In this document: positions 1-9,469 of the stretch, piece after piece
Layout of the letters: the number at the start of each line of letters is the position of its first letter
How positions within the stretch are numbered: the first letter of the stretch is position 1
Assembly (NCBI RefSeq): GCF_042681825.1
Contig: NZ_JBHUGH010000003.1
Coordinates: forward strand, 248,001-312,000
Length of the DNA: 64,000 nt
Source of the DNA: Halodurantibacterium flavum
GTDB taxonomy: Bacteria; Pseudomonadota; Alphaproteobacteria; Rhodobacterales; Rhodobacteraceae
Direction: 5' to 3'
Translations under genes and position numbers: made by a program
The notes under the pieces: generated by a model
Database searches by the model: none
The model's input: the letters and a program-made list of their open reading frames with translations, nothing else
What the model was told of the DNA's origin: nothing

Positions 1-963
1 CACGCCATCCTGCTTTTCGGGCGGCCGCAGGATCGTGAAATGCACGAGGTCGACGGCCGCATCCGCCTTGAGAAGATTGCGCCAGACCCGTTCGCCCGCA
101 TGGGGTTCCCCCGAGACCAGCAGCACCCGCAGCCGGTCGCGCACGCCGTTGATCTGCACCACCGCGGTGTTGTTCCGGTCGGTCAGCTCAGCCTCTTCGG
201 TCGCGACCTGGAATTGCAGGATGTTGATGCCGCCCCGGTCGAGCGTCACGGGCAGGTTCAGATCCTCACCCACCGGGACGCGAAAGACCTGTTCCGCGCC
301 GCCATCGACCGAGATCGTCAGTTGTGCCTGTCCCGCGACATCGGCGGGCACCGCCCCCTGATCCTCGACCCGCAGCGTCAGGGTGACAGGTTCGCCCAGT
401 ATGGCAAAGGCGGGCGCGTTGCGCACCACAAGGCGGCGGTCCCAGTCATCCGCCCGCCCCGTCAGGAGCACATGAAAAGGCGCCGGCATCTCTGGCGCAA
501 GGTCCAGATCATGAACCTGCCCGTCGGTCAGCAGGATCGCCCCCGCGATGCGCGAACGCGGCTCATTGGCCAGCGCCTCGTTCAGGGCGGTCATGGCGCG
601 TGTGCCGGTATTGCCCTCGCCGTCACCAAAGCGGACGACGCGCAGGTCCATGTTTTCCAGCGCGCCGATCCGGTCCGTCAGCGCCGACATGGCGTCCTCA
701 AGTTGCGCCGGGCGGTCAGACAGATCCTGGCTTGCGCTTTCATCGACAACGAAGATCGCGATATCGGCAAGCTGCGTCCGGTCCTCGGACTGAAGCGAGG
801 GGTTGCCGAGCGCCGCCAGAACCGCAAGCGCCGCGAGCCCGCGCAGCCACCACCCGGGCAGCCCGCGCCAGAGCGCCACCGCCACCATCACGCCAAGCGC
901 CGCCGCCAGGGCCCAGATCACCGGCCACGGCACAAGCGGATCAAGTACCACACCGCCCATCAT
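1..963 (-). CDS. VWA-like membrane protein of the MoxR/DUF58 operon (C-terminus beyond window)
   Basis: I translated the minus strand from the ATG at 963. That ATG overlaps the stop of the preceding gene (ATGA), which fixes the start. The frame stays open to the window edge, giving 321 visible residues. Two hydrophobic segments (about 13-32 and 38-52) precede a periplasmic part that opens with DESAS at 74-78, a DxSxS MIDAS-like motif, with a TDG near 146-148; both fit a von Willebrand A-type fold. The visible end (RVLLVSGEPH) resembles the glutamine-amidotransferase-like module often found after such VWA regions. It is the fourth gene of a coupled operon with MoxR, DUF58 and DUF4159 proteins, so it probably belongs to the same envelope complex. 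No catalytic function can be assigned. Confidence 0.75.
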   Translation of the reverse strand, partial: MMGGVVLDPLVPWPVIWALAAALGVMVAVALWRGLPGWWLRGLAALAVLAALGNPSLQSEDRTQLADIAIFVVDESASQDLSDRPAQLEDAMSALTDRIGALENMDLRVVRFGDGEGNTGTRAMTALNEALANEPRSRIAGAILLTDGQVHDLDLAPEMPAPFHVLLTGRADDWDRRLVVRNAPAFAILGEPVTLTLRVEDQGAVPADVAGQAQLTISVDGGAEQVFRVPVGEDLNLPVTLDRGGINILQFQVATEEAELTDRNNTAVVQINGVRDRLRVLLVSGEPHAGERVWRNLLKADAAVDLVHFTILRPPEKQDGV

Positions 964-3713
964 TGGCCCAGCCTTTCCAGAAGCGCAGGCACATGCACCT
1001 GATCGGATTTGTAGTTTCCGGTCAGGACGTGCATCACAAGGTTGATGCCAAAGCGATAGGCGATCTCGCGCTGGCGTTCGCCGGCAAAGCCACGGCCCAC
1101 AGGCATCAGGGGCAGGCCGCGATCGTCGACCGCCCAGGCCGAGGCCCAGTCGTTGCCCCCGATCACCACCGGCGTCACCCCGTCATTGAGATTGCGGAAC
1201 GGCATCCCCTCGACCGCCTCGGGGTCTGGCGGCGCGGCCTCGACCCACAGGCCACGGCCCATATGGCGCCCCGGGAAATCCTGAAGAAGGTAAAAGGTGC
1301 GGGTCAGCACATGATCTTCGGGCAGCGGTTCCAGCGGCGGAATATCGAGTGGCGCGGCAAGCGTCTGCAGATGCCGGCCCGCCGGCGTGCTGCCGCCGAA
1401 CCCGGCCACATCCGCATCGCGCGTGTCAAAGAGGATCATGCCACCCGTGCGCAGATACTGGTTCAGCCGCGCATAGGCCGCATCCGACGGCACCGGCTGC
1501 CCCTCGGTCACGGGCCAGTAGAGGAAGGGGAAAAACGCGATGTCATCCTGTTCCAGATCGACACTCACCGGCGCCGCAGGCTCGACCGAGGTGCGTTCGA
1601 ACAATCGTTGCGACAGGCCGCGCAGACCGGCCTCGGCCACGCGGTCCAGCTGCGCGTCGCCGGTCAGCACATGGGCAAGAACAAACGTGCGCGTGGCCTC
1701 CAGCGCGAATTCGTCATCGGCCATGGAACGGTCGGCGGTCAGTGTCGCAAAGGCGATGGCGGCGATCATCGCCACGGCGCCGCGCCGCATCCGGCCCGAC
1801 AGGAACAGCGAGGCGATCAGATCCAGCACCAGAACCCCCGCCGCGAGCGCGAGGAGCATCCCCTTGAGGCCCGTCTCCTCCGCCTCGGTCAGCCCCTCGA
1901 CCGGGATGCGCTGCGGCCATTGCGCGGGCATCAGCGTGGTGTCGGCCGCGGCCACGTTAAGCGCCATGTAGCGGTCGTCCGACGCATAGAGACCGGGCGG
2001 CAGGGCGGGGCCGATCTCGGGCTCGGCCATCGCCTCGCCGGGGATGCCGGGCATCTGGCCCGCATCAGAAAGCGTACCGAATGCGTCGAGAACCCGTTCC
2101 GGCACCCATGTCGTTCCGGCCAGATCGGCGGCATCTGCGCCGGCCGGCCGGGTCGAGACGGCCAGCCGTTCGAGCATCTGCACGAACAGCCCCGAAAGCG
2201 GGATCGTCGACCATTCCGCATTCGCCGTCACATGCATCAGGACCACCTGCCCCTGCCCCAGCGGCTTGCGCGTGACCAGGGGTGTGCCATCCGCCAGCGC
2301 GGCGATGGTCCGTTCCGCCAGATCCGGGTCGGGCTGGGCCACCACCTGCGCCGAGACGGTCACATCCTCGGGGACCGGGAGGCCATAAAAGGGCGAGGTT
2401 TCGGCAAAGGGCCGCAGCGCCTTCGGTTCCCCCCAGCTCATGGCGCCGCCGACCGCCCGGCCGCCTTCCCGCAGGCGAACCGGCATCAGGCGGTCCTCTT
2501 CGGCACGCGACACGTCACTGGCGGCCAGACGGGGTCCGGCAAAGCGCAGCAAGAGCCCGCCTTCCTCGACCCAATGGGCAAGGGCATCGCTGTCGGAAAG
2601 GCTCAACCGTGCCACATCCGCCAGAATGACGACGTCCGGCGCCGCCAGAAGCGCGTCGGACAGCCCCGCCTCGATCAGTTCCGCCGTGGGTTCAAGCGCC
2701 TGCCGCAGGTAATGCAGCGGCGACAGGAGTTCGAGCCCCTCGCGGTCCGCGGCGCCTGCGACCAGCGCCACCTTGCGGCGGCGCAAGCCGTCATCGGCCA
2801 GACTGACCGCAGCCGCAGACCGCTGCCCCGCGATCTGGAACCGCGTGATCCGGTTGCGCAACTCGGTCGGCAGGGAAAATGCGCCCTCGGCCCGGTCCGC
2901 GCCCGCCGGATAGCTCAACGGCACCTGCGCCAGTTCGCGTTCAATCCCGGCCGGGTCGAGCCCGTGGGCCACGACGGTGATTTCGGCCGGATCGGAGGCC
3001 GGGCTGCGCAGGGCGGTGACGCGGATTTCGCCCTCGTCAAAGACCGGGGGCAGCAGCGCATGGATCGGGCGCGGCGATTCAAAGACGCTGACCGGCCCCC
3101 GGGATTCCAGCGCCGACAAAAGGGGCGCGCGGGTCGCCCGGTCGAGCCCGTCCGAAAGCCAGTAGGTCTCAAACCCGCCGTCGAGCGCTCCGGCCCACTG
3201 CGCCAGCCTGTCCGGGTCGGGCTCCCAGGGGGCGGGCGACAAGCCCTGCAGGCGGCTGGCCCAGACTTCGGCCGACTGAAATTCCGGCGCGGCGGGGGAC
3301 GGGTCGGTCAGCACCGCGACCGCAACCGGGCGCCCGCTGCGCCCGGCCTCGGCCAGAAGCCCCTGCACCCGGTCCTGCCGGGCCGGCCAGTCGCGCGCAT
3401 CCGCCCATGTCCCGTCCATCAGGATCAGGAGCGGCCCGTCCCCGGTCCTGCCCTGTTGCGGGTTGAGCACCGGCCCGGCAAAGGCAAGGATCAGCGCCGC
3501 AACCGCAAGCATCCGCAGCGCCAGAAGCCACCAGGGCGTGCGGTCGGTCTGCACCTCGGCATCCCGGAGACCAAGCAGCAGCGCGACACCCGGAAAGCGC
3601 CGCCGCAGGGGCGCAGGCGGGACAGCGCGCAACAGGAACCAGAGCACCGGCAAGGCGATCAGCGCCGTCAGCAACAGCGGCGCGGTAAAGCCGATGGGGC
3701 CAAGCATCAGCAT
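960..3713 (-). CDS. DUF4159 domain-containing protein with BatA-like N-terminus
   Basis: This is a 917-residue membrane protein. Residues 1-75 carry two hydrophobic segments around a short basic loop, as in the BatA/aerotolerance-regulator N-terminal domain. A long soluble region follows, including a VWA-like stretch (ILMDGTW). Another transmembrane segment lies near residue 640 (LLALAAGVLVLDLIASLFL). The last ~220 residues (TFVLAHVLTGDAQ, FFPFLYWPV, GGMILFDTRD) look like DUF4159, a GATase-like fold. Its ATG overlaps the DUF58 stop by one base, and its stop overlaps the next start by four, so translation is coupled. Known: such proteins cluster with MoxR ATPases. The biochemical role is unknown; an envelope-stress or maturation function is inferred from context. 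Confidence 0.85.
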   Translation of the reverse strand: MLMLGPIGFTAPLLLTALIALPVLWFLLRAVPPAPLRRRFPGVALLLGLRDAEVQTDRTPWWLLALRMLAVAALILAFAGPVLNPQQGRTGDGPLLILMDGTWADARDWPARQDRVQGLLAEAGRSGRPVAVAVLTDPSPAAPEFQSAEVWASRLQGLSPAPWEPDPDRLAQWAGALDGGFETYWLSDGLDRATRAPLLSALESRGPVSVFESPRPIHALLPPVFDEGEIRVTALRSPASDPAEITVVAHGLDPAGIERELAQVPLSYPAGADRAEGAFSLPTELRNRITRFQIAGQRSAAAVSLADDGLRRRKVALVAGAADREGLELLSPLHYLRQALEPTAELIEAGLSDALLAAPDVVILADVARLSLSDSDALAHWVEEGGLLLRFAGPRLAASDVSRAEEDRLMPVRLREGGRAVGGAMSWGEPKALRPFAETSPFYGLPVPEDVTVSAQVVAQPDPDLAERTIAALADGTPLVTRKPLGQGQVVLMHVTANAEWSTIPLSGLFVQMLERLAVSTRPAGADAADLAGTTWVPERVLDAFGTLSDAGQMPGIPGEAMAEPEIGPALPPGLYASDDRYMALNVAAADTTLMPAQWPQRIPVEGLTEAEETGLKGMLLALAAGVLVLDLIASLFLSGRMRRGAVAMIAAIAFATLTADRSMADDEFALEATRTFVLAHVLTGDAQLDRVAEAGLRGLSQRLFERTSVEPAAPVSVDLEQDDIAFFPFLYWPVTEGQPVPSDAAYARLNQYLRTGGMILFDTRDADVAGFGGSTPAGRHLQTLAAPLDIPPLEPLPEDHVLTRTFYLLQDFPGRHMGRGLWVEAAPPDPEAVEGMPFRNLNDGVTPVVIGGNDWASAWAVDDRGLPLMPVGRGFAGERQREIAYRFGINLVMHVLTGNYKSDQVHVPALLERLGQ

Positions 3714-4597
3714 CAGCGGCCCCTTTCCAACGCGCGATAAAGCCAGAGAAGCGCGGCCTGCGCGGGCTCTCCCGTATGATGGGTGGAAAAGCGCCAGCCG
3801 ACAGCCTGTGCCAGATCGGCAAGCTCCGCGCGGCGCTCGGCCAGGCGGGCCAGATAGGCGCGGCGCAGATCGCCCGCGCGCAGCGTCTCATGCCGCAGGC
3901 GGCCGGTCATGCTTTCGAAGATCGTGCGCCCCTCATAGGGGAACGCCTCTTCCACGGGGTCGAGCACCTGCACCAGAACGCCGCGCACCCCCCGGTCGGC
4001 CGCCGCCGCCAGCGCCCCGCGCACCGGCGCCGGATCGCCCAGGAAATCCGACAGAAAGACCGCCCGCGACTGCGGCGGCAGCATGTCCGTCCCCGGCACG
4101 CCGTATTCGTCCGCGCCCTCGGCGATCAGGGCGGCCGCAAGCGGCATCGCCTGCGCCTGCCCCGCCCGGGCCGGCACGTTTGGCAAAAGGCCCACACGTT
4201 CGCCCCCGCGCAGCAACAGAAGCGCCAGCGCCAGCCCCAGACGCCGAGCCCGCGCACCCTTGTCCGGCCGCTGCGCATCACCGCTGAACGCCATGGACCG
4301 GCTGTCATCGACCCACAGGCTGACGGTCTGCGCCGCCTGCCATTCCTTTTCCCGGATGAAATGGGCGTCCGACCGGGCCGAACGCCGCCAGTCGATGCTG
4401 CGCGCCGGGTCGCCCGGCATGGCGGGCCGGTATTGCCAGAACTCGTCGCCCGTGCCCGCGCGGCGGCGCCCGTGTTCCCCAAGGATCAGCGTCGCCGCCA
4501 GATGTTCCGCATCCGCCAGAAGCGCCGGAAGCCCGGTCGCAAGCGCCTCTGCATCCCGCCTGAGCCGCGCAGGAAAGGGAACGGTCGCGTCGTTCAC
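3713..4597 (-). CDS. DUF58 domain-containing protein
   Basis: This 294-residue protein carries the DUF58 signature GDPARSIDWRRSARSD at 62-77, which is preceded by EFWQYRPAMPG. The VWA-like half contains DDSRSM, a MIDAS-type motif. No membrane segment is evident. DUF58 proteins are usual partners of MoxR ATPases and are thought to be their VWA-type clients. The start ATG overlaps the MoxR stop (ATGA) and the stop overlaps the DUF4159 start (TGATG), so the three are a coupled unit. The family is clear; the molecular function is not established. Confidence 0.9.
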   Translation of the reverse strand: MNDATVPFPARLRRDAEALATGLPALLADAEHLAATLILGEHGRRRAGTGDEFWQYRPAMPGDPARSIDWRRSARSDAHFIREKEWQAAQTVSLWVDDSRSMAFSGDAQRPDKGARARRLGLALALLLLRGGERVGLLPNVPARAGQAQAMPLAAALIAEGADEYGVPGTDMLPPQSRAVFLSDFLGDPAPVRGALAAAADRGVRGVLVQVLDPVEEAFPYEGRTIFESMTGRLRHETLRAGDLRRAYLARLAERRAELADLAQAVGWRFSTHHTGEPAQAALLWLYRALERGR

Positions 4598-5601
4598 GCG
4601 GCGGCCCCGGTGCGTCCCAGCCCCCCGGCAACCTCTGCGATCACATCAGCCAGCGACAGGCCCCGCGCCCGGGCGGCAAAGCCGAGCGCCATCCGGTGCT
4701 GAAGGACCGGTTGCGCCATATCGGCCACATCGTCGACAGAGGGCGCAAGCCGCCCGTCCATCAGCGCCCGCGCCCGGACCATCAACATGAGCGCCTGCGC
4801 GGCCCGGGGCCCCGGCCCCCAGCTGACATGTTCAGTGACCAGCGGATGTGCCTCGGGCTCATCGGGGCGACAGGCGCGGACCAGATCGAGGATGCGTTCC
4901 ACCACACCATCGCCCACCGGCATCCGCCGCAGCACCGTCTGCGCCGCAAGCAACTCGGCCGAGGTAAAGACGGCATGGGCGCGGTCATCCTCGGTGCCCG
5001 TCGTCGCCAGCAGGATCTCGCGTTCCGTCGCCCGGTCGGGATAGGCCACGTCGATCCGCACCAGAAACCGGTCGAGCTGCGCCTCAGGCAATGGATAGGT
5101 CCCTTCCTGTTCCAGCGGGTTCTGCGTCGCCAGAACGTGGAAAGGTGCACCCAGCGGGCGGTGCTGGCCGGCGATCGTCACCTCGCGTTCCTGCATCGCC
5201 TGCAGAAGGGCCGACTGGGTCCGGGGGCTGGCGCGGTTGATCTCGTCGGCCATCAGCAACTGGCAAAAGATCGGTCCCGGCAGAAAACGGAAGGCGCGGC
5301 TGCCATCGCCGGCGGTCTCCAGAACCTCGGACCCCAGGATGTCGGCGGGCATCAGGTCGGGCGTGAACTGGATGCGCTTGCCATCCAGCCCCATCACGGT
5401 CGAGAGCGTGTCGACAAGCCGCGTCTTGCCCAGTCCGGGCAACCCGATCAGCAGGGCATGCCCCCCCGAAAGCATCGCCCCCAGCGTCAGGTCCACGACC
5501 CGCGATTGCCCGATGAAGCGGCGGTTGATGCTTTGCCGTGCCTCTGCCAGCCGCTCGCCCAGGCGTTCGATCTCGGCGATCAGCATGGTTGGATCGGCCA
5601 T
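4594..5601 (-). CDS. moxR: MoxR-family AAA+ ATPase
   Basis: The protein has 335 residues from the ATG at 5601, which follows a purine-rich ribosome site (GAGAGGGAGAG). The frame is open to 5886, but the upstream part has no family resemblance. Walker A is GLPGLGKT at 53-60 and Walker B is LLMADE at 115-120, followed by INRASPRTQ, typical of MoxR. Known: MoxR ATPases act as chaperones that mature or insert cofactors with VWA-domain partners. Here it heads the four-gene operon and is transcribed divergently from the DUF1285 gene. The name moxR denotes the family; no link to methanol dehydrogenase is implied. Confidence 0.92.
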   Translation of the reverse strand: MADPTMLIAEIERLGERLAEARQSINRRFIGQSRVVDLTLGAMLSGGHALLIGLPGLGKTRLVDTLSTVMGLDGKRIQFTPDLMPADILGSEVLETAGDGSRAFRFLPGPIFCQLLMADEINRASPRTQSALLQAMQEREVTIAGQHRPLGAPFHVLATQNPLEQEGTYPLPEAQLDRFLVRIDVAYPDRATEREILLATTGTEDDRAHAVFTSAELLAAQTVLRRMPVGDGVVERILDLVRACRPDEPEAHPLVTEHVSWGPGPRAAQALMLMVRARALMDGRLAPSVDDVADMAQPVLQHRMALGFAARARGLSLADVIAEVAGGLGRTGAAA

Positions 5602-5683
5602 GGCCACTCTCCCTCTCGGCGCTATATTCATGTTACGAAGACTATTGCATAGCGCGCCGGGGGCAGAAAGCACGTCGGGACAA

Positions 5684-6256
5684 ATGATCGTGAAACCGGA
5701 AACGACCAATATCATCAGCGCTGCCCAAGCGGCAGGCAAAAAGGGCCTGCCGCCCGTGCATCTTTGGAACCCGCCGTTTTGCGGCGATCTGGACATGCGC
5801 ATCGCCCGCGACGGCACCTGGTTCCACGAAGGCACCCCGATCGGCCGGCCCGAGATGGTGCGCCTGTTCTCGACCATCCTGCGCAAGGATGGCGACGCCT
5901 ATTTCCTTGTCACCCCGGTCGAGAAGATGGGCATCACGGTCGAGGACGCGCCCTTTGTCGCCGTCGATTTCGAGGCCGAGGGGCAAGGCCGCGACCAGCG
6001 CCTGACCTTTGTGACCAATGTGGACGACCGCGCCACGGCGGGGCCGGAAAACCCCTTGCGGGTGGTGCGGGATGAGGGGGGCGAGCCCTCGCCCTATGTC
6101 CTGATCCGCGCAAATCTGGAGGCGCTGATCGACCGCAAGAGCTTTTACCGGCTGGTCGAGCTGGGTTGCCACGAGCGGCACGAAGACTGCGACTGGTTCG
6201 GCATCTGGTCGGGGGGCCAGTTCTTTCCGCTGGTGCCATCGCAAGAACTGGCCTGA
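5684..6256 (+). CDS. DUF1285 domain-containing protein
   Basis: The 190-residue cytosolic protein matches the DUF1285 pattern as I know it: an N-terminal part with PPVHLWNPPFCGDLDMRI and GTWFHEGTPIGRPEMVRLFS, then YFLVTPVEKMGI and a C-terminal GLWSGG-like segment (FGIWSGGQF). The ATG at 5684 (MIVKPET) was chosen because the family similarity begins shortly after it; the frame is open much further upstream. Its ribosome site is weak (CGGGACAA). The gene is divergent from the moxR operon with an 82-bp gap, a common arrangement in Alphaproteobacteria. Function unknown. Confidence 0.85.
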   Translation: MIVKPETTNIISAAQAAGKKGLPPVHLWNPPFCGDLDMRIARDGTWFHEGTPIGRPEMVRLFSTILRKDGDAYFLVTPVEKMGITVEDAPFVAVDFEAEGQGRDQRLTFVTNVDDRATAGPENPLRVVRDEGGEPSPYVLIRANLEALIDRKSFYRLVELGCHERHEDCDWFGIWSGGQFFPLVPSQELA

Positions 6257-6319
6257 AAAGAGGCGCTTTTATCTGGTCAGGCGGTTGGCTAAGCTGCGGC
6301 GTTCCTGCAGGTGCTGACC

Positions 6320-6541
6320 ATGATCCCCCAGAAATACGCCCATATCCTTTTCGCCTTTTTCCTGTCCGGCATGATGTCGCTGATCATCACCGCCATCGCG
6401 ACGCTGCGGACCAGCGGGTTGACCGACGGCTTTGTCGGCATCTGGCTCGGCGCCTGGGTGCCGGGCTGGGCAGTCGCCTTTCCGGCCGTGCTGGTCGTCG
6501 CACCGGTCACGCGGCGGATCGTGGCGGCACTGACGCGCTAA
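6320..6541 (+). CDS. DUF2798 family small membrane protein
   Basis: The protein has about 73 residues and two hydrophobic helices: HILFAFFLSGMMSLIITAIAT, then a loop with LTDGFVGIWLGAW, then a second helix ending VAPVTRRIV. This two-helix layout is the DUF2798 pattern. I prefer the ATG at 6320, with GCAGG about nine bases upstream; an in-frame GTG at 6311 is the alternative. Its stop overlaps the polA stop by four bases (convergent). Function unknown; inner-membrane location is inferred from the helices. Confidence 0.75.
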   Translation: MIPQKYAHILFAFFLSGMMSLIITAIATLRTSGLTDGFVGIWLGAWVPGWAVAFPAVLVVAPVTRRIVAALTR

Positions 6542-9348
6542 TGCGCCTCGGCCCAGCTGTCGCCCTGGCCCGCATCCACAACCAGTGGCACCGACAGCCG
6601 CACCACCGGATCCGCCGCCTGTTCCATCACCTGCCGCACGGCGGCGATGGTGTCGTCGACGGCCGCTTCATCGACCTCGAACAGCAGTTCGTCATGGACC
6701 TGAAGCAGCATCCTTGCCGGCAGATGCGCGATGGCGTCCGGCATCCGGATCATCGCGCGGCGGATGATGTCGGCGGCGCTGCCCTGGATGGGCGCGTTGA
6801 TCGCCGCGCGTCGGGCGAACCCAGCGGTGGGGCCCTTGGAATTGATCTCGGGCGTGTGGATCTTGCGGCCGAAGAGCGTGGTGACAAAGCCCTGTTCGCG
6901 CGCCTCTGACACGGTACGGTCCATGTAGTCGCGGATGCCGGGGAAGCGTTCGAAATAGGTGTCGATGAACCTCTGCGCCTGATCGCGCGGGATGCGCAGG
7001 TTGCGCGCGAGGCCAAAGCCCGAGATCCCGTAGATCACGCCGAAATTGATCGCCTTGGCCTGCCGCCGGATCGAGGGATCCATGCCTTCCAGGGGCACGT
7101 TGAACATCTCGGACGCGGTCATGGCGTGGATGTCGTGGCCCTGACGGAACGCCTCTCGCAGCGCAGGGATGTCGGCCATGTGCGCAAGGATCCGCAACTC
7201 GATCTGGCTGTAGTCCAGCGCGATGAGCTTTTTCCCCGGCTCCGCCACAAATGCGGTGCGGATGCGGCGGCCCTCCTCTGACCGGATCGGGATGTTCTGC
7301 AGGTTGGGATCGGTGGAGGCCAGCCGCCCGGTGTTCGCCCCCGCGATGGAATAGCAGGTATGAACCCGCCCCGTTTCCGGGTGGATATGGTCCTGCAGCG
7401 CGTCGGTATAGGTGCTTTTGAGCTTGGAAATCTGCCGCCAGTCCAGCACCCGCGCGGGAAGGTCGTGCCCCTCGGCGGCCAGATCCTCCAGCACGTCGGC
7501 GCCGGTGCCATAGGCGCCCGTCTTGCCCTTCTTGCCGCCCTGAAGGCTCATCTTGTCGAAAAGGATCTCGCCCAGTTGCTTGGGTGACCCGATGTTGAAC
7601 CGCTCGCCGGCAAGCTCGTGGATCTCGGCCTCCAGCGCCGCCATCTTTTGTGCGAAGGCATTCGACATGCGCGACAGCACGTCGCGATCCACGCGGATGC
7701 CCGCGCGTTCCATCTCGGCCAGCACCGGCACGAGCGGGCGTTCCAACGTCTCATAGACCGTGGTAACGCGCACCTGATGCAACTGCGGCTTGAACAACTG
7801 CCACAGCCGCAGGGTCACGTCCGCATCTTCGGCCGCGTATTTCACCGCCTCGTCAATTGGCACCAGATCGAAGGTGATCGCCGATTTCCCGGACCCGAGC
7901 AACGACTTGATCGGGATGCAGCTATGCGACAGATACTGCTCGGCCAGCGTGTCCATGCCATGACCGTGCAGGCCCGAATGCATGGCATAGGACATCAGCA
8001 TCGTGTCGTCGATCGGCGCCACGTCGATCCCGTAGCGGGACAGCATCTTGGCGTCATACTTCATGTTCTGCCCGATCTTGAGGATCGCGGGATCCTCCAG
8101 CACCGGTTTCAGCGCATCCAGAACCACCTGCATCGGCAACTGCCCCTCGGCCAGCGCCGCGCTGCCAAAGAGGTCGCCCGACCCGCTGCGGTGCCCCAAA
8201 GGGATATAGGCGGCCTTGCCCGGTTCGACCGCAAGGCAGATGCCGACCAGATCGGCGCGCATCTCGTCAAGGCCCGTCGTTTCGGTATCGAGCGCGACAT
8301 ATCCACGTTCACGGATCATGCCGATCCATTCGATCAGCACCGCCTCATCCCGGATGCAGGTATAGGCCGCGTGATCGAAGGGAAGCTGTTCCAGCGAGGG
8401 AACAGGCGCGGGCGCATCCCGCGCCTCGGCAACGGGCGTGGGGGCAGGAAGCGGCGCATCCACCCCCAGCTTTTCCGCCACGCGTTTCGTCAGGGTGCGG
8501 AACTCCATCAGGTTCAGGAACTCCGTCAGAACCTGCGGATCGGGCCGGCGGACCTCCAGCTCATCCAGCGTGATGGGGACCGGCATGTCGCAATGCAGTT
8601 CCACGAGCTTGCGCGAGATGCGGATCTGTTCCGCGTGGTCCTGCAACACCTGCCGGCGCTTGGGCTGCTTGATCTCGCCCGCCCGTTCCAGCAACGTTTC
8701 CAGATCGCCGTATTCGTTGATCAGAAGCGCGGCCGTCTTGATCCCGATGCCGGGCGCGCCGGGGATGTTGTCGACGCTGTCGCCGGCCAGCGCCTGCACG
8801 TCGACCACCTTTTCGGGATAGACGCCGAATTTCTCGAACACCTCTTCGCGGTCGATGCGCTTGTTCTTCATGGCGTCGAACATCTCGACCCCGTCACCGA
8901 CCAGCTGCATCAGGTCCTTGTCCGACGAGATGATCGTGACCCGCCCGCCCGCGTCCCGCGCCTGGCAGGACAGGGTGGCGATGATGTCATCGGCCTCATA
9001 ATCCTCGACCTCAAGACAGCAGATATTGAAGGCCCGCGTCGCGTCCCGGGTCAGTGGAAACTGCGGCCGCAGATCCTCGGGCGGTTCGGGGCGCTGCGCC
9101 TTGTAGAGCGGATAGAGCTCGTTCCGGAACGTCTTGGACGAATAGTCGAAGATCACGGCCGCATGGGTCGGCGCGTCAGGGCCGGAATTGCCCTCGACAT
9201 ACCGGAACAGCATGTTGCAGAACCCGGCCACCGCGCCCACCGGCAGCCCGTCGGACTTGCGCGTCAGCGGCGGCAGCGCATGATAGGCGCGAAAGATGAA
9301 GGCCGATCCGTCGATCAGATGCAGATGGCTGCCCTTGCCGAATGTCAT
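6538..9348 (-). CDS. polA: DNA polymerase I
   Basis: The 936-residue protein is full length for PolA, which fills gaps and removes Okazaki primers. The N-terminal 5'-3' exonuclease domain (about 1-290) has the acidic metal sites (DGSAFIFRAYH, YEADDIIATL, SSDKDLMQL, AGDSVDNIPGAPGIG). The 3'-5' proofreading domain keeps DTETTG. The polymerase domain has motif A (DYSQIELRILAHM), motif B (RRQAKAINFGVIYG) and motif C (QVHDELLFEV). All three activities therefore look intact. The ribosome site AAGAGGAA precedes the ATG at 9348. It is convergent with the DUF2798 gene. Confidence 0.97.
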   Translation of the reverse strand: MTFGKGSHLHLIDGSAFIFRAYHALPPLTRKSDGLPVGAVAGFCNMLFRYVEGNSGPDAPTHAAVIFDYSSKTFRNELYPLYKAQRPEPPEDLRPQFPLTRDATRAFNICCLEVEDYEADDIIATLSCQARDAGGRVTIISSDKDLMQLVGDGVEMFDAMKNKRIDREEVFEKFGVYPEKVVDVQALAGDSVDNIPGAPGIGIKTAALLINEYGDLETLLERAGEIKQPKRRQVLQDHAEQIRISRKLVELHCDMPVPITLDELEVRRPDPQVLTEFLNLMEFRTLTKRVAEKLGVDAPLPAPTPVAEARDAPAPVPSLEQLPFDHAAYTCIRDEAVLIEWIGMIRERGYVALDTETTGLDEMRADLVGICLAVEPGKAAYIPLGHRSGSGDLFGSAALAEGQLPMQVVLDALKPVLEDPAILKIGQNMKYDAKMLSRYGIDVAPIDDTMLMSYAMHSGLHGHGMDTLAEQYLSHSCIPIKSLLGSGKSAITFDLVPIDEAVKYAAEDADVTLRLWQLFKPQLHQVRVTTVYETLERPLVPVLAEMERAGIRVDRDVLSRMSNAFAQKMAALEAEIHELAGERFNIGSPKQLGEILFDKMSLQGGKKGKTGAYGTGADVLEDLAAEGHDLPARVLDWRQISKLKSTYTDALQDHIHPETGRVHTCYSIAGANTGRLASTDPNLQNIPIRSEEGRRIRTAFVAEPGKKLIALDYSQIELRILAHMADIPALREAFRQGHDIHAMTASEMFNVPLEGMDPSIRRQAKAINFGVIYGISGFGLARNLRIPRDQAQRFIDTYFERFPGIRDYMDRTVSEAREQGFVTTLFGRKIHTPEINSKGPTAGFARRAAINAPIQGSAADIIRRAMIRMPDAIAHLPARMLLQVHDELLFEVDEAAVDDTIAAVRQVMEQAADPVVRLSVPLVVDAGQGDSWAEAH

Positions 9349-9437
9349 GCGGGTTCCTCTTGCTCCGGTAACAGGGCAGCCGCCCCATGGTCAGAGCCGG
9401 ACCGAAAAGGGGCACGCCGGCTATCGATCTCAGACAG

Positions 9438-9469
9438 CGGGTCGTCAGGCGGGCGGGTCGTCAGGCGGC
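9438..9469. repeat. two tandem 16-bp copies over the 3' end of the zinc-finger gene
   Basis: CGGGTCGTCAGGCGGG (9438-9453) is followed directly by CGGGTCGTCAGGCGGC (9454-9469), 15 of 16 bases identical. The stop codon of the zinc-finger gene lies in the second copy, and the first copy holds the same stop triplet, so loss of one copy should leave the protein almost unchanged. Probably a simple slippage duplication. Confidence 0.8.

Noticed and set aside
600..3740. 1046-codon open frame on the plus strand (and other long plus-strand frames such as 7618-9510, 11193-13697 before the sulfotransferase, 43159-44487, 46614-48500, 52962-55598 and 55579-57684)
   Set aside because: They are antisense to well-recognised genes, are Arg/His/Gly/Pro-rich and have no domain resemblance; in high-GC DNA such shadow frames are expected.
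9438..9469. Two tandem 16-bp repeats as a possible CRISPR or satellite seed
   Set aside because: Only two directly adjacent copies with no spacer; simple duplication over a gene end.
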